Source of the DNA: Dickeya lacustris
GTDB taxonomy: Bacteria > Pseudomonadota > Gammaproteobacteria > Enterobacterales > Enterobacteriaceae
DNA length: 64,000 nt
Direction: 5' to 3'
Assembly: GCF_029635795.1 (NCBI RefSeq)
Contig: NZ_CP114280.1
Coordinates: 4,278,001 to 4,342,000 of the forward strand
Each line of letters starts with the position of its first letter. The stretch's first letter is position 1. Positions 9,019 through 17,183 of this stretch are shown here, piece by piece. The notes beneath the pieces are model-generated. The model made no database searches, had not been told where the DNA came from, and saw only the letters and a list, made by a program, of their open reading frames with translations. A program made the translations under genes and the position numbers.

Positions 9019-9987
9019 ATGGATAAATTTCAAAGAGAGATTGAGGAAAGAACCAATCTTACCTCGTCCAACAAGTTTGAACTGTTGTTGTTCCGTTTGG
9101 GGTCGCCAACAGGCAATGAACCCTCTGAGCTGTTCGGTATCAATGTGTTCAAGCTGCGTGAAATCGTTCCGATGCCGACGTTGACCAAAGCGGCGGGGAT
9201 GAAACCGCCTATGCTTGGGATGATTAATATTCGCGGGCAAATTATTCCGGTTATTGACCTTCCGGCGGTGGTGGGATGCGGTGAGCATACGCAACGCAAT
9301 ATCCTGCTGGTCACGGAATATGCACGCAGCACGCAGGCATTTGCGGTGGAATCGGTAGATGACATCGTGCGTTTGGAATGGAGCCAGGTTAATACCGCTG
9401 AAGCGGGCGTGAGCAACACCTATATCACCAGTATTGCCCGTCTGGATAATGACCCTGCAAGCAACCGTCTGGCGCTGGTGCTGGATGTGGAGCAAATTCT
9501 GCATGACATTATTCCGCTAGAGCGCGAAATCAAGCTTGAGAACGTCGAAGCCAAAACCTTCAACCTCAAGCCGGGTGCAATGGCGATTGTGGCGGAAGAC
9601 TCGAAAGTGGCGCGCTCTATGCTGGAAACGGGTCTCAAGGTGATGAACATCCCTTACCTGATGCACATCACCGGTCTGGAAGCCTGGAACAAGATAAAAG
9701 CCCTTCAGCAGGAAGCGCAGGCGGAAGGACGCCCGATTTCGGACAAAATTTCCTTTGTGCTGACGGATCTGGAAATGCCGGAAATGGATGGTTTTACCCT
9801 GACGCGCAATATCAAACGCGATGAGTCACTCAAACATATTCCGGTCATCATCCATTCATCGCTGTCGGGTTCTGCGAACGAAGACCATGTGCGTAATGTC
9901 GGTGCCGATTCGTATGTGGCGAAATTTGAAATTAATGAGCTCTCGGCTGCGATTCACAGCGTGGTTGATAAGGTCAAAGTACGATAA
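9019..9987 (+). CDS. cheV: Chemotaxis coupling/receiver protein CheV
   Basis: 322 residues with a CheW-like coupling domain (about 15-170; FGINVFKLREIV and MINIRGQIIPVIDL are diagnostic) and a C-terminal response-regulator receiver (about 180-320). The receiver has the acidic pocket AEDSKVARSML, the phosphoryl-acceptor region LTDLEMPEMDG, the HSSLSG switch strand and a final Lys in YVAKFE. CheV links chemoreceptors to CheA and is tuned by phosphorylation. GAGGAC lies upstream of ATG 9019. It is a single gene with its own terminator, away from the main che cluster, as is usual for cheV in enterobacteria. Confidence 0.95.
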   Translation: MDKFQREIEERTNLTSSNKFELLLFRLGSPTGNEPSELFGINVFKLREIVPMPTLTKAAGMKPPMLGMINIRGQIIPVIDLPAVVGCGEHTQRNILLVTEYARSTQAFAVESVDDIVRLEWSQVNTAEAGVSNTYITSIARLDNDPASNRLALVLDVEQILHDIIPLEREIKLENVEAKTFNLKPGAMAIVAEDSKVARSMLETGLKVMNIPYLMHITGLEAWNKIKALQQEAQAEGRPISDKISFVLTDLEMPEMDGFTLTRNIKRDESLKHIPVIIHSSLSGSANEDHVRNVGADSYVAKFEINELSAAIHSVVDKVKVR

Positions 9988-10068
9988 TTCGGGCGGCCTG
10001 CGTTAGGCGGTCTATCAGATTACACTACACACCCGGTCGGTTATTTCCGGCTTTCTGATGTCTTCCTC

Positions 10069-10100
10069 AACCGGTTGGCTTGCGCCAGCCGGTTTTTTTT
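10069..10100 (+). terminator. Rho-independent terminator of cheV
   Basis: An 11-bp stem (10069-10079 with 10084-10094, one G-T wobble) with loop TTGC runs into an eight-T tract. It lies 80 bp after the cheV stop. Confidence 0.9.
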
Positions 10101-10165
10101 TATCTTTCGCTCAATAAGATACGTCAAATGTAACGCAATGGTTAACGTCGGGTGAAAAATCGGGC

Positions 10166-10194
10166 TTGACATTGAATTGACCAGGCATTAATTT
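10166..10194 (+). promoter_or_regulatory. Sigma-70 promoter of the marR-emrAB-like operon
   Basis: TTGACA at 10166-10171, a 17-bp spacer, then TAATTT at 10189-10194. Predicted transcription starts near 10201, leaving a leader of about 25 bases before ATG 10226. The -10 box lies inside the left arm of the inverted repeat at 10177-10218. Confidence 0.7.
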
Positions 10195-10218
10195 CATTTG
10201 CAATTAATGCCTGGTCAA
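10177..10218 (+). promoter_or_regulatory. Perfect 17-bp inverted repeat, probable MarR-family operator
   Basis: TTGACCAGGCATTAATT (10177-10193) and its exact reverse complement (10202-10218) are separated by 8 bp. The repeat covers the -10 box and the predicted transcription start, so a bound dimer would block RNA polymerase. MarR proteins usually autoregulate through such sites; the assignment to the gene directly downstream is inference. Confidence 0.8.
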
Positions 10219-10225
10219 TAAAAAG

Positions 10226-10717
10226 ATGAACCGCTCAACACCGACTGCTCCTGTTTCTCCACATAGCGATAACGCCGATGACAGCCTTTATCCCATTGGC
10301 TTACTGATCCATCTGGCAAATCACTTTAAAGATAACCTGCTAAATGAATATTTTTCCGACAGTGATATTACCGCACCACAATTCAAGGTGTTGATTTCTA
10401 TATTTAAAGGATTCAGCAGCCCGGTTGAGGTGAGCAAAAACGTCATGATGGATGGCGGAGCATTAAGCCGCATGATTGAGCGCATGGTGAAGCGTGATCT
10501 GGTCGTGCGCCAACGCCACCCGGACGACAAGCGCCAGGTTCTGCTGGCGCTGACGGAGAAAGGGCAGGCTATCTGTCAGCGTTTTGAGCAAGAAGGCATG
10601 ATGGTGTTACCCACCCGCCTGATGGAACGCCTGTCGCCAGAGGAAGCCAAAACGCTCATACAGCTGATAACAAAAATGCTGCCAGATGACCTTATCGCGC
10701 GCTATTTTCCCGGCTGA
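10226..10717 (+). CDS. MarR-family transcriptional regulator of the efflux operon
   Basis: 163 residues with a MarR winged helix. The recognition region is VSKNVMMDGGALSRMIERM and the wing is RHPDDKRQVLLALTEKG. In family members small phenolic or toxic compounds release the dimer from DNA. It sits first in a likely operon with an EmrA-type adaptor (44 bp downstream) and an EmrB-type exporter, the same order as mprA/emrR-emrA-emrB in E. coli. The ribosome binding site is weak (only AAAAG), and the leader is short and overlaps the operator arm, so translation may be limited. Confidence 0.92.
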   Translation: MNRSTPTAPVSPHSDNADDSLYPIGLLIHLANHFKDNLLNEYFSDSDITAPQFKVLISIFKGFSSPVEVSKNVMMDGGALSRMIERMVKRDLVVRQRHPDDKRQVLLALTEKGQAICQRFEQEGMMVLPTRLMERLSPEEAKTLIQLITKMLPDDLIARYFPG

Positions 10718-10761
10718 TCCCCCGGCTGATTTTTTTATTCTTATGCAAAGGTTCCCCATTT

Positions 10762-11937
10762 ATGGAAACAACAGCGCCTTCTGTTGCACGCGGTAGTCGC
10801 CGCAAACGTCATTTTGCCATTCTGCTGCTGGTGTTACTGCTGGCGGGCATTGCCAGCGCGGTGTATTACCAGCGCTATCTGCGTTTTTATGAATCGACGG
10901 ATGATGCTTATGTTAACGGTAATCTGATTACGCTCACCCCGCAGGTAGGCGGCACCGTGACGCAAGTCAGCGTCGATGAGGGCGATTATGTACAAAAAGG
11001 GCAATTGCTGGTGCAACTTAGCCCGAGCGACACGCTGATTGCCCTGCAACAATCGCAAGCGCAGTTGGCCAAAACCGTGCGGCAGGTGCGCGGGTTATAC
11101 AGCACGGTAGAGAACTATCAGGCTCAGGTGGCCGCCAGGCAGGTCGCGTTGCAGCAAGCGGTGGGCGACTATAACCGCCGTAAAGGTCTGGTGGCCAAGG
11201 GTGCGCTCTCAAGCGAAGATCTGGCGCATTATCAGGATGCGGTAGACACGGCGCGTACCGCGCTGGACGCCGCCGAGCAAGCATTGCGCACCAATCAGGC
11301 CTTGGTGGATAACACGGTGATGGATGAACACCCTGATATTAAAAATGCGGTTGCGGATGTGCGTAGCAAATATCTGGACTGGGCACGCAGTGCGGTGGTG
11401 GCGCCAGTCAGCGGTTATGTAGCGAAACGCGCCGCGCAGGTTGGGATGCGGGTTAATGCGGGCGCAACCTTGATGACGATTGTACCGCTTGATCAGGTGT
11501 GGGTGGATGCCAATTTTAAAGAGAGCCAGATGCAACAGATGCGGCTGGGGCAGCCGGTTACGCTGACCGCCGACCTCTATGGCGATAAGGTGGAGTACCA
11601 CGGCACTATCCAGAGCCTCGGCATTGGCACCGGCAGCGCGTTCTCATTATTACCGGCGCAAAATGCCAGCGGTAACTGGATAAAGATAGTGCAACGCCTG
11701 CCGGTGCGCATCGCTCTTGAACCCGACAACCTTGACGCGCACCCGTTACGCATTGGCTTGTCGATGCTGGCGCAGGTCGATTTGCATGATACCCAGGGCA
11801 AGTTATTACCGCCCGCGCCGCTGGCGCAGCCGCGTTACCGTACCGATGTCTATGACGACCCGTTACGGCAGGCTGATGCGATGGTGGCTAAAATCCTGCA
11901 CGATAACAGCCTGCCGGTAGCAGACCATCGTGGCTAA
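10762..11937 (+). CDS. EmrA-type membrane fusion protein (HlyD family)
   Basis: Periplasmic adaptor of a tripartite efflux pump, 391 residues. After a basic N-terminus there is one membrane anchor at about 18-38. A YESTDDAYVNGNLITLTPQV barrel entry and a biotinyl-lipoyl-like half motif (VDEGDYVQKGQLLVQLSP) follow, then a coiled-coil hairpin at about 95-200 and the returning lipoyl half (VVAPVSGYVAKRAAQVGMRV). It pairs with the MFS exporter whose gene overlaps its end by 8 bp, and presumably with a TolC-like channel encoded elsewhere. Confidence 0.93.
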   Translation: METTAPSVARGSRRKRHFAILLLVLLLAGIASAVYYQRYLRFYESTDDAYVNGNLITLTPQVGGTVTQVSVDEGDYVQKGQLLVQLSPSDTLIALQQSQAQLAKTVRQVRGLYSTVENYQAQVAARQVALQQAVGDYNRRKGLVAKGALSSEDLAHYQDAVDTARTALDAAEQALRTNQALVDNTVMDEHPDIKNAVADVRSKYLDWARSAVVAPVSGYVAKRAAQVGMRVNAGATLMTIVPLDQVWVDANFKESQMQQMRLGQPVTLTADLYGDKVEYHGTIQSLGIGTGSAFSLLPAQNASGNWIKIVQRLPVRIALEPDNLDAHPLRIGLSMLAQVDLHDTQGKLLPPAPLAQPRYRTDVYDDPLRQADAMVAKILHDNSLPVADHRG

Positions 11938-13474
11938 TGCAGCGGCCATGAACGATAAAGCGGCGTTTACGCCGCCTAACCTCGGCCTGGCGACGCTGGC
12001 GCTCTCTCTGGCGACCTTTATGCAGGTGCTGGACTCGACGATAGCCAACGTTTCGCTGCCGACCATTGCCGGTAATCTTGGCGTGAGTTCTGACCAAAGC
12101 ACCTGGGTCATCACCTCGTTTGCGGTGTGCAACGCCATTTCGCTGCCGTTAACCGGCTGGCTGTCTCGCCTGATTGGTCAACGGCGGCTGTTTATCGTGT
12201 CCGTGATGCTGTTTAGTCTGGCCTCATTTCTGTGCGGCTTTTCACGCAGCATGACGGAGCTGATTGTCTTTCGGGCGATGCAGGGCTTTTTTGCCGGGCC
12301 GATGTACCCGATGTGCCAGACACTGCTGTTGACCATCTTTCCGCCGTCGCGACGCAACATGGCGCTGGCGCTGTTGGCGATGGTGACGGTAGTCGGGCCA
12401 ATTGTCGGCCCAATCACCGGCGGCTGGATCACGGATAACTACGCCTGGCCCTGGATTTTCTATATCAATGTCCCGATAGGCATAGTGGCCTGTACGGTGG
12501 TGGCGATGCAATTGCGCGACTGGCGTGATACCACGCAGCGTGCGCGGGTTGATTACATCGGTATCGCACTGTTGATTGCCGGGGTCGGAACGTTACAAAT
12601 CGTACTGGATAAAGGTAACGATCTCGACTGGTTTGCCTCATCGGAGATTATCGCGCTGTCGGTGGTGTGTGTGGTGGCGCTGGTGGCGTTTGTTATCTGG
12701 GAGTTGGGCGAGGCGGAGCCTATCGTCAATCTGCGGCTGTTTGCCGATCGCAATTTTACCGTCGGCACCCTGTCGCTGATGCTCGGTTACGCCGCCTTTT
12801 TTGCCATTAACGTCATTTTGCCGCAGTGGTTGCAAACCTGGATGGGCTACACCTCAACCTGGGCGGGGATGGCGGCTGCGCCGATGGGCATGTTGCCGAT
12901 GATTTTGACGCCGATCGTTGGTCGTTACGGCAACCGTATCGATTTACGCCTGCTGGCGACGCTGTCTTTTGTCGTCATGGGGCTCTCTTGCCTGATGCGC
13001 GCCCGCTTCACCGCCGATGTTGATTTTTTCACTATCGCCGGTGTGCAGCTTTTTATGGGCATCGGTGTGGCGTTTTTCTTCGTGCCGCTGACCTCGATTT
13101 TGCTATCGAATTTACACGGCAAAGAGCTGGCCGATGGCTCGGGGCTGGCGACCTTTTTGCGGGTGCTTGGCGGCAGTTTCGCCTCCTCGCTGACCACCTG
13201 GATGTGGTCACACCGTGAGATTTACCACCATGCGGTGCTCAGTGAGAGTGTGTCGGTTTACCACCCCCCGGCGGTGGACTACCTCAATCAGCTTGGCGGC
13301 GTGAGCCAGTCAACGCTGGCACAGCTTGATAGAACCGTGCAGCAGCAAGCGTGGATGGCTTCAACCATCGATTACTTCCACCTGCTCGGCTGGGGGTTTA
13401 TGGCGTTGATTGTGGTTATCTGGTTTGCTCGCCCGCCGTTTACCAAAGCGGCCAGCGCGTCTGCCGGGCACTAA
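11930..13474 (+). CDS. EmrB-type multidrug exporter (MFS, DHA2 family, 14 TMS)
   Basis: 514 residues with the 14-helix DHA2 layout. VLDSTIANVSLPTIAGNLG marks the first helix, GWLSRLIGQRR is the motif A loop, and VGPIVGPITGGWI is motif C, typical of antiporters. The called GTG start at 11930 overlaps the adaptor gene by 8 bp; ATG 11948 is an equally possible start six residues in. It should export hydrophobic toxic compounds, in this setting perhaps plant phenolics, under control of the MarR gene (inference). Confidence 0.93.
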   Translation: MANAAAMNDKAAFTPPNLGLATLALSLATFMQVLDSTIANVSLPTIAGNLGVSSDQSTWVITSFAVCNAISLPLTGWLSRLIGQRRLFIVSVMLFSLASFLCGFSRSMTELIVFRAMQGFFAGPMYPMCQTLLLTIFPPSRRNMALALLAMVTVVGPIVGPITGGWITDNYAWPWIFYINVPIGIVACTVVAMQLRDWRDTTQRARVDYIGIALLIAGVGTLQIVLDKGNDLDWFASSEIIALSVVCVVALVAFVIWELGEAEPIVNLRLFADRNFTVGTLSLMLGYAAFFAINVILPQWLQTWMGYTSTWAGMAAAPMGMLPMILTPIVGRYGNRIDLRLLATLSFVVMGLSCLMRARFTADVDFFTIAGVQLFMGIGVAFFFVPLTSILLSNLHGKELADGSGLATFLRVLGGSFASSLTTWMWSHREIYHHAVLSESVSVYHPPAVDYLNQLGGVSQSTLAQLDRTVQQQAWMASTIDYFHLLGWGFMALIVVIWFARPPFTKAASASAGH

Positions 13475-13544
13475 ACGCGATGGGCAGCGCGGCGATGAGG
13501 GGTGTGGGTTTACCGGTTTTTGATGAACGCGAAGGAGGTTTGAC

Positions 13545-14489
13545 ATGATGTTATCCGTGATGCCGTCCATGATGCGGTTTACTGCTGAATTGATAAGCTG
13601 GATAGAAGGGAATCTTGATAGCCCATTGATGATTAATGATGTCACCCGTAAGTCGGGTTACAGCAAATGGCACCTGCAACGCCTGTTCAAAAAGGAAACC
13701 GGTCTGTCGCTTGGCACCTACATTCGCAACCGGCGGCTCAGTAAAGCGGCGGTTGAGCTCAAGCTGACCAACCAAACCATTCAGGATGTGGCGCTGCGCT
13801 ACTGTTTTGACTCTCAACAGTCATTTACCCGCACATTCAAAAAGCATTTTGGCATTGCGCCTGGTCATTACCGCAAGTTGCCTTCCTGGGATTTCTCCAG
13901 CCTGCAACCCTCGCTGGAGGATACGCTCGAATGGCTACCGATCCCTGAAGTTGCGCTGCCACCGCTAATGCCGTCAGACACGCGGATGTATACCTATGTG
14001 CAAAATGTTGATGATTTTACCGCCTGCAACGGCAATCTGCCGCGCGTGAAACTATGGGAGAGCCTTGCCGAACGGCAACCGGGTTCGGATGCTGTGATGT
14101 ATGCCTTCTCCACGTTTTACCCGGATGATAACCGGATTCATCGCCGCGTACGGGTGAATTACCATTTGGGCATGTTCGGTGCGACGCACGGCGACGATGA
14201 TTTTCGCTGGATGCGGGAAAAGGGGTACAGTGTCGCGGCCGTATCACCGGAGGATTTACCTTATCAGTCCGATAATAATACCCACTATTTATGTTTTAAA
14301 TTTTCCGGTGGCGAGCAGGAATACACCACTTTTTTACAAACTATTTATAACCATATTCTGCCGGGGCAAGGTTATATTCGAACTGACGGCTGCGATGTTG
14401 AAATTATTCGCTGCCGTAAAACCGCACAAGGGAAAATCGCCACGGATCTGTTTGACGTGGATTATTATATTCCGTTTGCACCGCAATGA
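13545..14489 (+). CDS. AraC-family regulator, Rob-like with GyrI-like C-terminal domain
   Basis: 314 residues. An N-terminal double helix-turn-helix (about 8-110; SGYSKWHLQRLFKKETGLSL and FDSQQSFTRTFKKHFGIAPG) is followed by a GyrI/Rob-type ligand domain (about 130-314). The layout is that of Rob: DNA binding first, effector domain second. The segment IPFAPQ at the end is family-like. ATG 13545 has GGAGG upstream; a second ATG follows directly. It lies 70 bp after the exporter in the same direction and could activate the efflux operon or a wider stress regulon, as Rob, MarA and SoxS do. Confidence 0.9.
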   Translation: MMLSVMPSMMRFTAELISWIEGNLDSPLMINDVTRKSGYSKWHLQRLFKKETGLSLGTYIRNRRLSKAAVELKLTNQTIQDVALRYCFDSQQSFTRTFKKHFGIAPGHYRKLPSWDFSSLQPSLEDTLEWLPIPEVALPPLMPSDTRMYTYVQNVDDFTACNGNLPRVKLWESLAERQPGSDAVMYAFSTFYPDDNRIHRRVRVNYHLGMFGATHGDDDFRWMREKGYSVAAVSPEDLPYQSDNNTHYLCFKFSGGEQEYTTFLQTIYNHILPGQGYIRTDGCDVEIIRCRKTAQGKIATDLFDVDYYIPFAPQ

Positions 14490-14534
14490 TTTCGATTGAA
14501 AAAATAGCCTCGATTGAAAAACGCCTGCCGCCCT

Positions 14535-14561
14535 GCGCCATAAATAGCCTATTTATGGCGC
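14535..14561 (+). terminator. Long hairpin after the Rob-like gene
   Basis: A perfect 13-bp inverted repeat (GCGCCATAAATAG at 14535-14547 and its complement at 14549-14561) around one central base. It lies 45 bp after the stop codon. No T tract follows, so it is a weak terminator candidate or an mRNA-stabilising hairpin. Confidence 0.5.
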
Positions 14562-14608
14562 GCTTATCTGTTCACTCCCGCTGTATTAATGATGATCTGC
14601 CTCAATGA

Positions 14609-14637
14609 AGTGTGAAGTTTTTTAAAAACTTCACACT
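14609..14637 (+). promoter_or_regulatory. 14-bp perfect inverted repeat upstream of the methyltransferase-nik operon
   Basis: AGTGTGAAGTTTTT (14609-14622), one base, then the exact complement (14624-14637). The ends read GTGTGA-N15-TCACAC. The site is about 105 bp before the methyltransferase gene. It resembles in layout, though not exactly, the NikR operator GTATGA-N16-TCATAC, so a metal-responsive repressor is one candidate ligand. An intrinsic terminator is the alternative, but no separate T tract follows. Confidence 0.5.
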
Positions 14638-14729
14638 CGCATGCTGTTGTCGCGTTTCTAACGCGGTAATATCTGTCGCCATCCCTGACTGACTTTATTT
14701 CCCGCCGTATTCATATACAGGATGGCTTT

Positions 14730-14757
14730 ATGGTGACAGCAACATGGTGACAGCAAC
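14730..14757 (+). repeat. 14-bp tandem duplication spanning the methyltransferase start
   Basis: ATGGTGACAGCAAC occurs twice in direct tandem (14730-14743 and 14744-14757). The first copy supplies an ATG at the right distance from AGGA (near 14719) and opens a six-codon frame that stops at TGA 14748-14750, overlapping the real start at 14744 in another frame. The layout would allow translational coupling. Confidence 0.75.
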
Positions 14758-15523
14758 CGAGCACGTTCAGCCCGCCACGCTACTCGATGAGGTGACGCAC
14801 TACTGGAACCATCGCGCCGCCGGTTATAACCAGGTGAATGTTGCGGAATTACACAGCGACAAACGCCGTATCTGGCAGCAATTGATACTGCAACATGCGC
14901 CGGATCATTCACCGTTGAGCGTGTTGGATATCGGCACCGGGCCGGGCTTTTTTGCCGTCATGCTGGCGTTGGCCGGCCATGTGGTCACTGCGGTTGATGC
15001 CACGCCCGCCATGCTGGCGCAGGCGCGGCACAATGCTGCACACCACGGTGTGACGGTGCGTTTTTGTTGCGCCGACGTACAGGCGTTACCCTTTGCGGAT
15101 AACAGTTTTGACCTGCTGGTCAGTCGCAACGTAACCTGGAATTTATCGCAGCCGCAGGCGGCCTATCAGTCGTGGCATCGGGTGTTGAAACCCGGCGGAC
15201 GTTTGCTGAATTTTGATGCGAACTGGTATGCGCACCTGTTTAGTCAAACGGCGCGGCAGGCGTATTGGCGTGACCGGCAGCGGGCGCACGCGATGAATAT
15301 CGCCGACCATTATGCTAATACCGACACCGTTGCGATGGAAAATATTGCCCGAACGCTGCCGCTTGGCAGGGAAATACGGCCACAGTGGGATATTCGGGCA
15401 TTACGCGCGTGCGGTTTTCACCATGTTGCAGCCGAGAATGATATTTCCGCGCGGGTGTGGGATGACGAAGAACGTATTAATTATGCCTCGACGCCGATGT
15501 TCATGATCATGGCTGAAAAATAA
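14744..15523 (+). CDS. SAM-dependent class I methyltransferase of the nik operon
   Basis: 259 residues with the UbiE/BioC-like methyltransferase core: motif I VLDIGTGPGFFA (near 62-73), the acidic residue in VTAVDATPAML, ADVQALPFADNSFDLLVSRN for motifs II and III, and VLKPGGRLLNFDANW. The start at ATG 14744 uses only a weak GGTGA, with the duplicated upstream ATG described separately. Its stop lies 16 bp before nikA, so it is almost surely co-transcribed with the nickel importer. The substrate is unknown. Methylation of a nickel-chelating small molecule is one idea; repair or metabolism unrelated to nickel is another. Confidence 0.85.
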   Translation: MVTATEHVQPATLLDEVTHYWNHRAAGYNQVNVAELHSDKRRIWQQLILQHAPDHSPLSVLDIGTGPGFFAVMLALAGHVVTAVDATPAMLAQARHNAAHHGVTVRFCCADVQALPFADNSFDLLVSRNVTWNLSQPQAAYQSWHRVLKPGGRLLNFDANWYAHLFSQTARQAYWRDRQRAHAMNIADHYANTDTVAMENIARTLPLGREIRPQWDIRALRACGFHHVAAENDISARVWDDEERINYASTPMFMIMAEK

Positions 15524-15539
15524 TACGGGAGCCATCAAC

Positions 15540-17114
15540 ATGTGCCATCGACATTATTTTCAGCGTGTATTGGTGGCGTTGCTGGTGATATTCAGCGCGC
15601 TGTCTTCTTATGCGCAACAGCCGCCGCAAACGCTCGTTTATGCCAGCACTAAAGATATTCGTGATATTAATCCGCATCTTTATGCCGGTGAAATGGCGGC
15701 GCAAAATATGGTATTTGAGCCGCTGGTTATCAATACGCCGCAGGGCGTCAAACCGTTTTTAGCCGAGCGCTGGGAGATTTCGCCCGATGGTCGGCAATAC
15801 CGTTTTTATTTACGCCAGAACGTGCGCTTTAGCGATGGCGAGCCGTTTAATGCCGACGCCGTTAAACAAAATATCGAAGCGGTGCTGGAAAATTATCCGC
15901 GCCATGCCTGGCTTGAGCTGGTGCGCCAGATTGAGCGCGTAACCGTGGCCGGGCCTTATCAGGTAGAGATAACGCTGAAGTCACCCTATTACCCGACGCT
16001 TGTCGAGCTGGGGCTGACCCGGCCATTTCGCTTTATCTCACCCAAGGCGTTTATCGCCGGTCATACCCGAGAGGGCGTGAGCCATTATGCCGGAACCGGG
16101 CCGTGGCTGTTGTCTGACTATCAAAAAGACCGGTTCGCGCTGTTTCGCGCCAATCCTGATTACTGGGGGGCCAAACCCGCGATGCCTGCGGTGTTGTGGC
16201 GGGTCATCCCGGACCGGCAAACCATGCTGATGGCGCTGCAAAAATCCGAGGTGCAGTTAATCTTCGGCGCGGATGGCGACATGATTGATATGGAGAGTTT
16301 CGCCGCGCTACAGGCGTCCGGCCGTTATCAAACGTTAATGAGCGAACCGGTGGCCTCGCGCTCGCTGGTGCTTAATAGCAGCCGCCCGATCACCGGCGAG
16401 CAGGCGGTGCGCCGCGCGTTGCAATACGCGGTGGATAAAGAGGCTATCGCCAGCGGTATTCTGGCGCATACCGAAAGCGTGGCACACACGCTGATGGCGC
16501 GCAGCGTACCTTACTGTGACATCGACCTGCCGGTGTCGCGTTTTGATTTGTCTAAAGCCGCCCAAATGCTTGATGAGGCTGGCTGGCGGTTAACGGCTGG
16601 CAGCTCGGTGCGGGAAAAACAGGGGCGGGCGTTGACGCTGGTGCTCTCTTATAACCGCGATAACGCGGCAGAAGGTGAGATAGCCGAACTGATTCAGGAT
16701 GATTTCAGGAAAATTGGCGTGCGCTTACAGCTGCTCGGTGAGGAGAAGCACGCCTTTCTCGATCGTCAAAAAGCCGGTGATTTTGACCTGCAATACGCAC
16801 TGTCATGGGGAACGCCGTATGACCCGGCCTCGTATATCTCGTCGTTTCGTATTCCGGCGCATGCCGACTATCAGGCGCAGAAGGGGCTGCCTGGCAAGCG
16901 AGATATCGATGCCATGGTTGCGCAAATCCTGCTGACCCCCGATGAAGCAACGCGTCGGTCACGGTATGCGCAGCTGTTTACTCTGCTGGCGGATGAAGCC
17001 GTCTACATCCCGCTAACCTATTCCAGAACCAAAGCCATTTACTCTCCGGCGCTAAAAGGGGTGACGTTCAATGTGTCGCAGTATGAAATTCCCTTTGAGA
17101 AAATGTCTTTCTGA
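15540..17114 (+). CDS. nikA: Nickel ABC transporter substrate-binding protein NikA
   Basis: 524 residues with a signal peptide ending at SSYAQQ. Several stretches match E. coli NikA closely in order: NPHLY, PRHAWLELVRQIE, SPYYPTLVELGLTRPFRFI, GTGPWLL, VPYCDIDL, WGTPYDP, HADYQAQKGLP and DEAVYIPL. NikA binds Ni(II), in E. coli as a complex with small chelators such as histidine, and delivers it to NikBC. GGGAG lies upstream of ATG 15540. The gene follows the methyltransferase and precedes nikBCDE, so the importer set is complete. Confidence 0.93.
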   Translation: MCHRHYFQRVLVALLVIFSALSSYAQQPPQTLVYASTKDIRDINPHLYAGEMAAQNMVFEPLVINTPQGVKPFLAERWEISPDGRQYRFYLRQNVRFSDGEPFNADAVKQNIEAVLENYPRHAWLELVRQIERVTVAGPYQVEITLKSPYYPTLVELGLTRPFRFISPKAFIAGHTREGVSHYAGTGPWLLSDYQKDRFALFRANPDYWGAKPAMPAVLWRVIPDRQTMLMALQKSEVQLIFGADGDMIDMESFAALQASGRYQTLMSEPVASRSLVLNSSRPITGEQAVRRALQYAVDKEAIASGILAHTESVAHTLMARSVPYCDIDLPVSRFDLSKAAQMLDEAGWRLTAGSSVREKQGRALTLVLSYNRDNAAEGEIAELIQDDFRKIGVRLQLLGEEKHAFLDRQKAGDFDLQYALSWGTPYDPASYISSFRIPAHADYQAQKGLPGKRDIDAMVAQILLTPDEATRRSRYAQLFTLLADEAVYIPLTYSRTKAIYSPALKGVTFNVSQYEIPFEKMSF

Positions 17115-17183
17115 TCGAGGGGGCGTCGGCGCCGCCGCACCGGGTGCCGCTGGCCTTAACCTCGCGCTTGACGGGAGGCCCTG

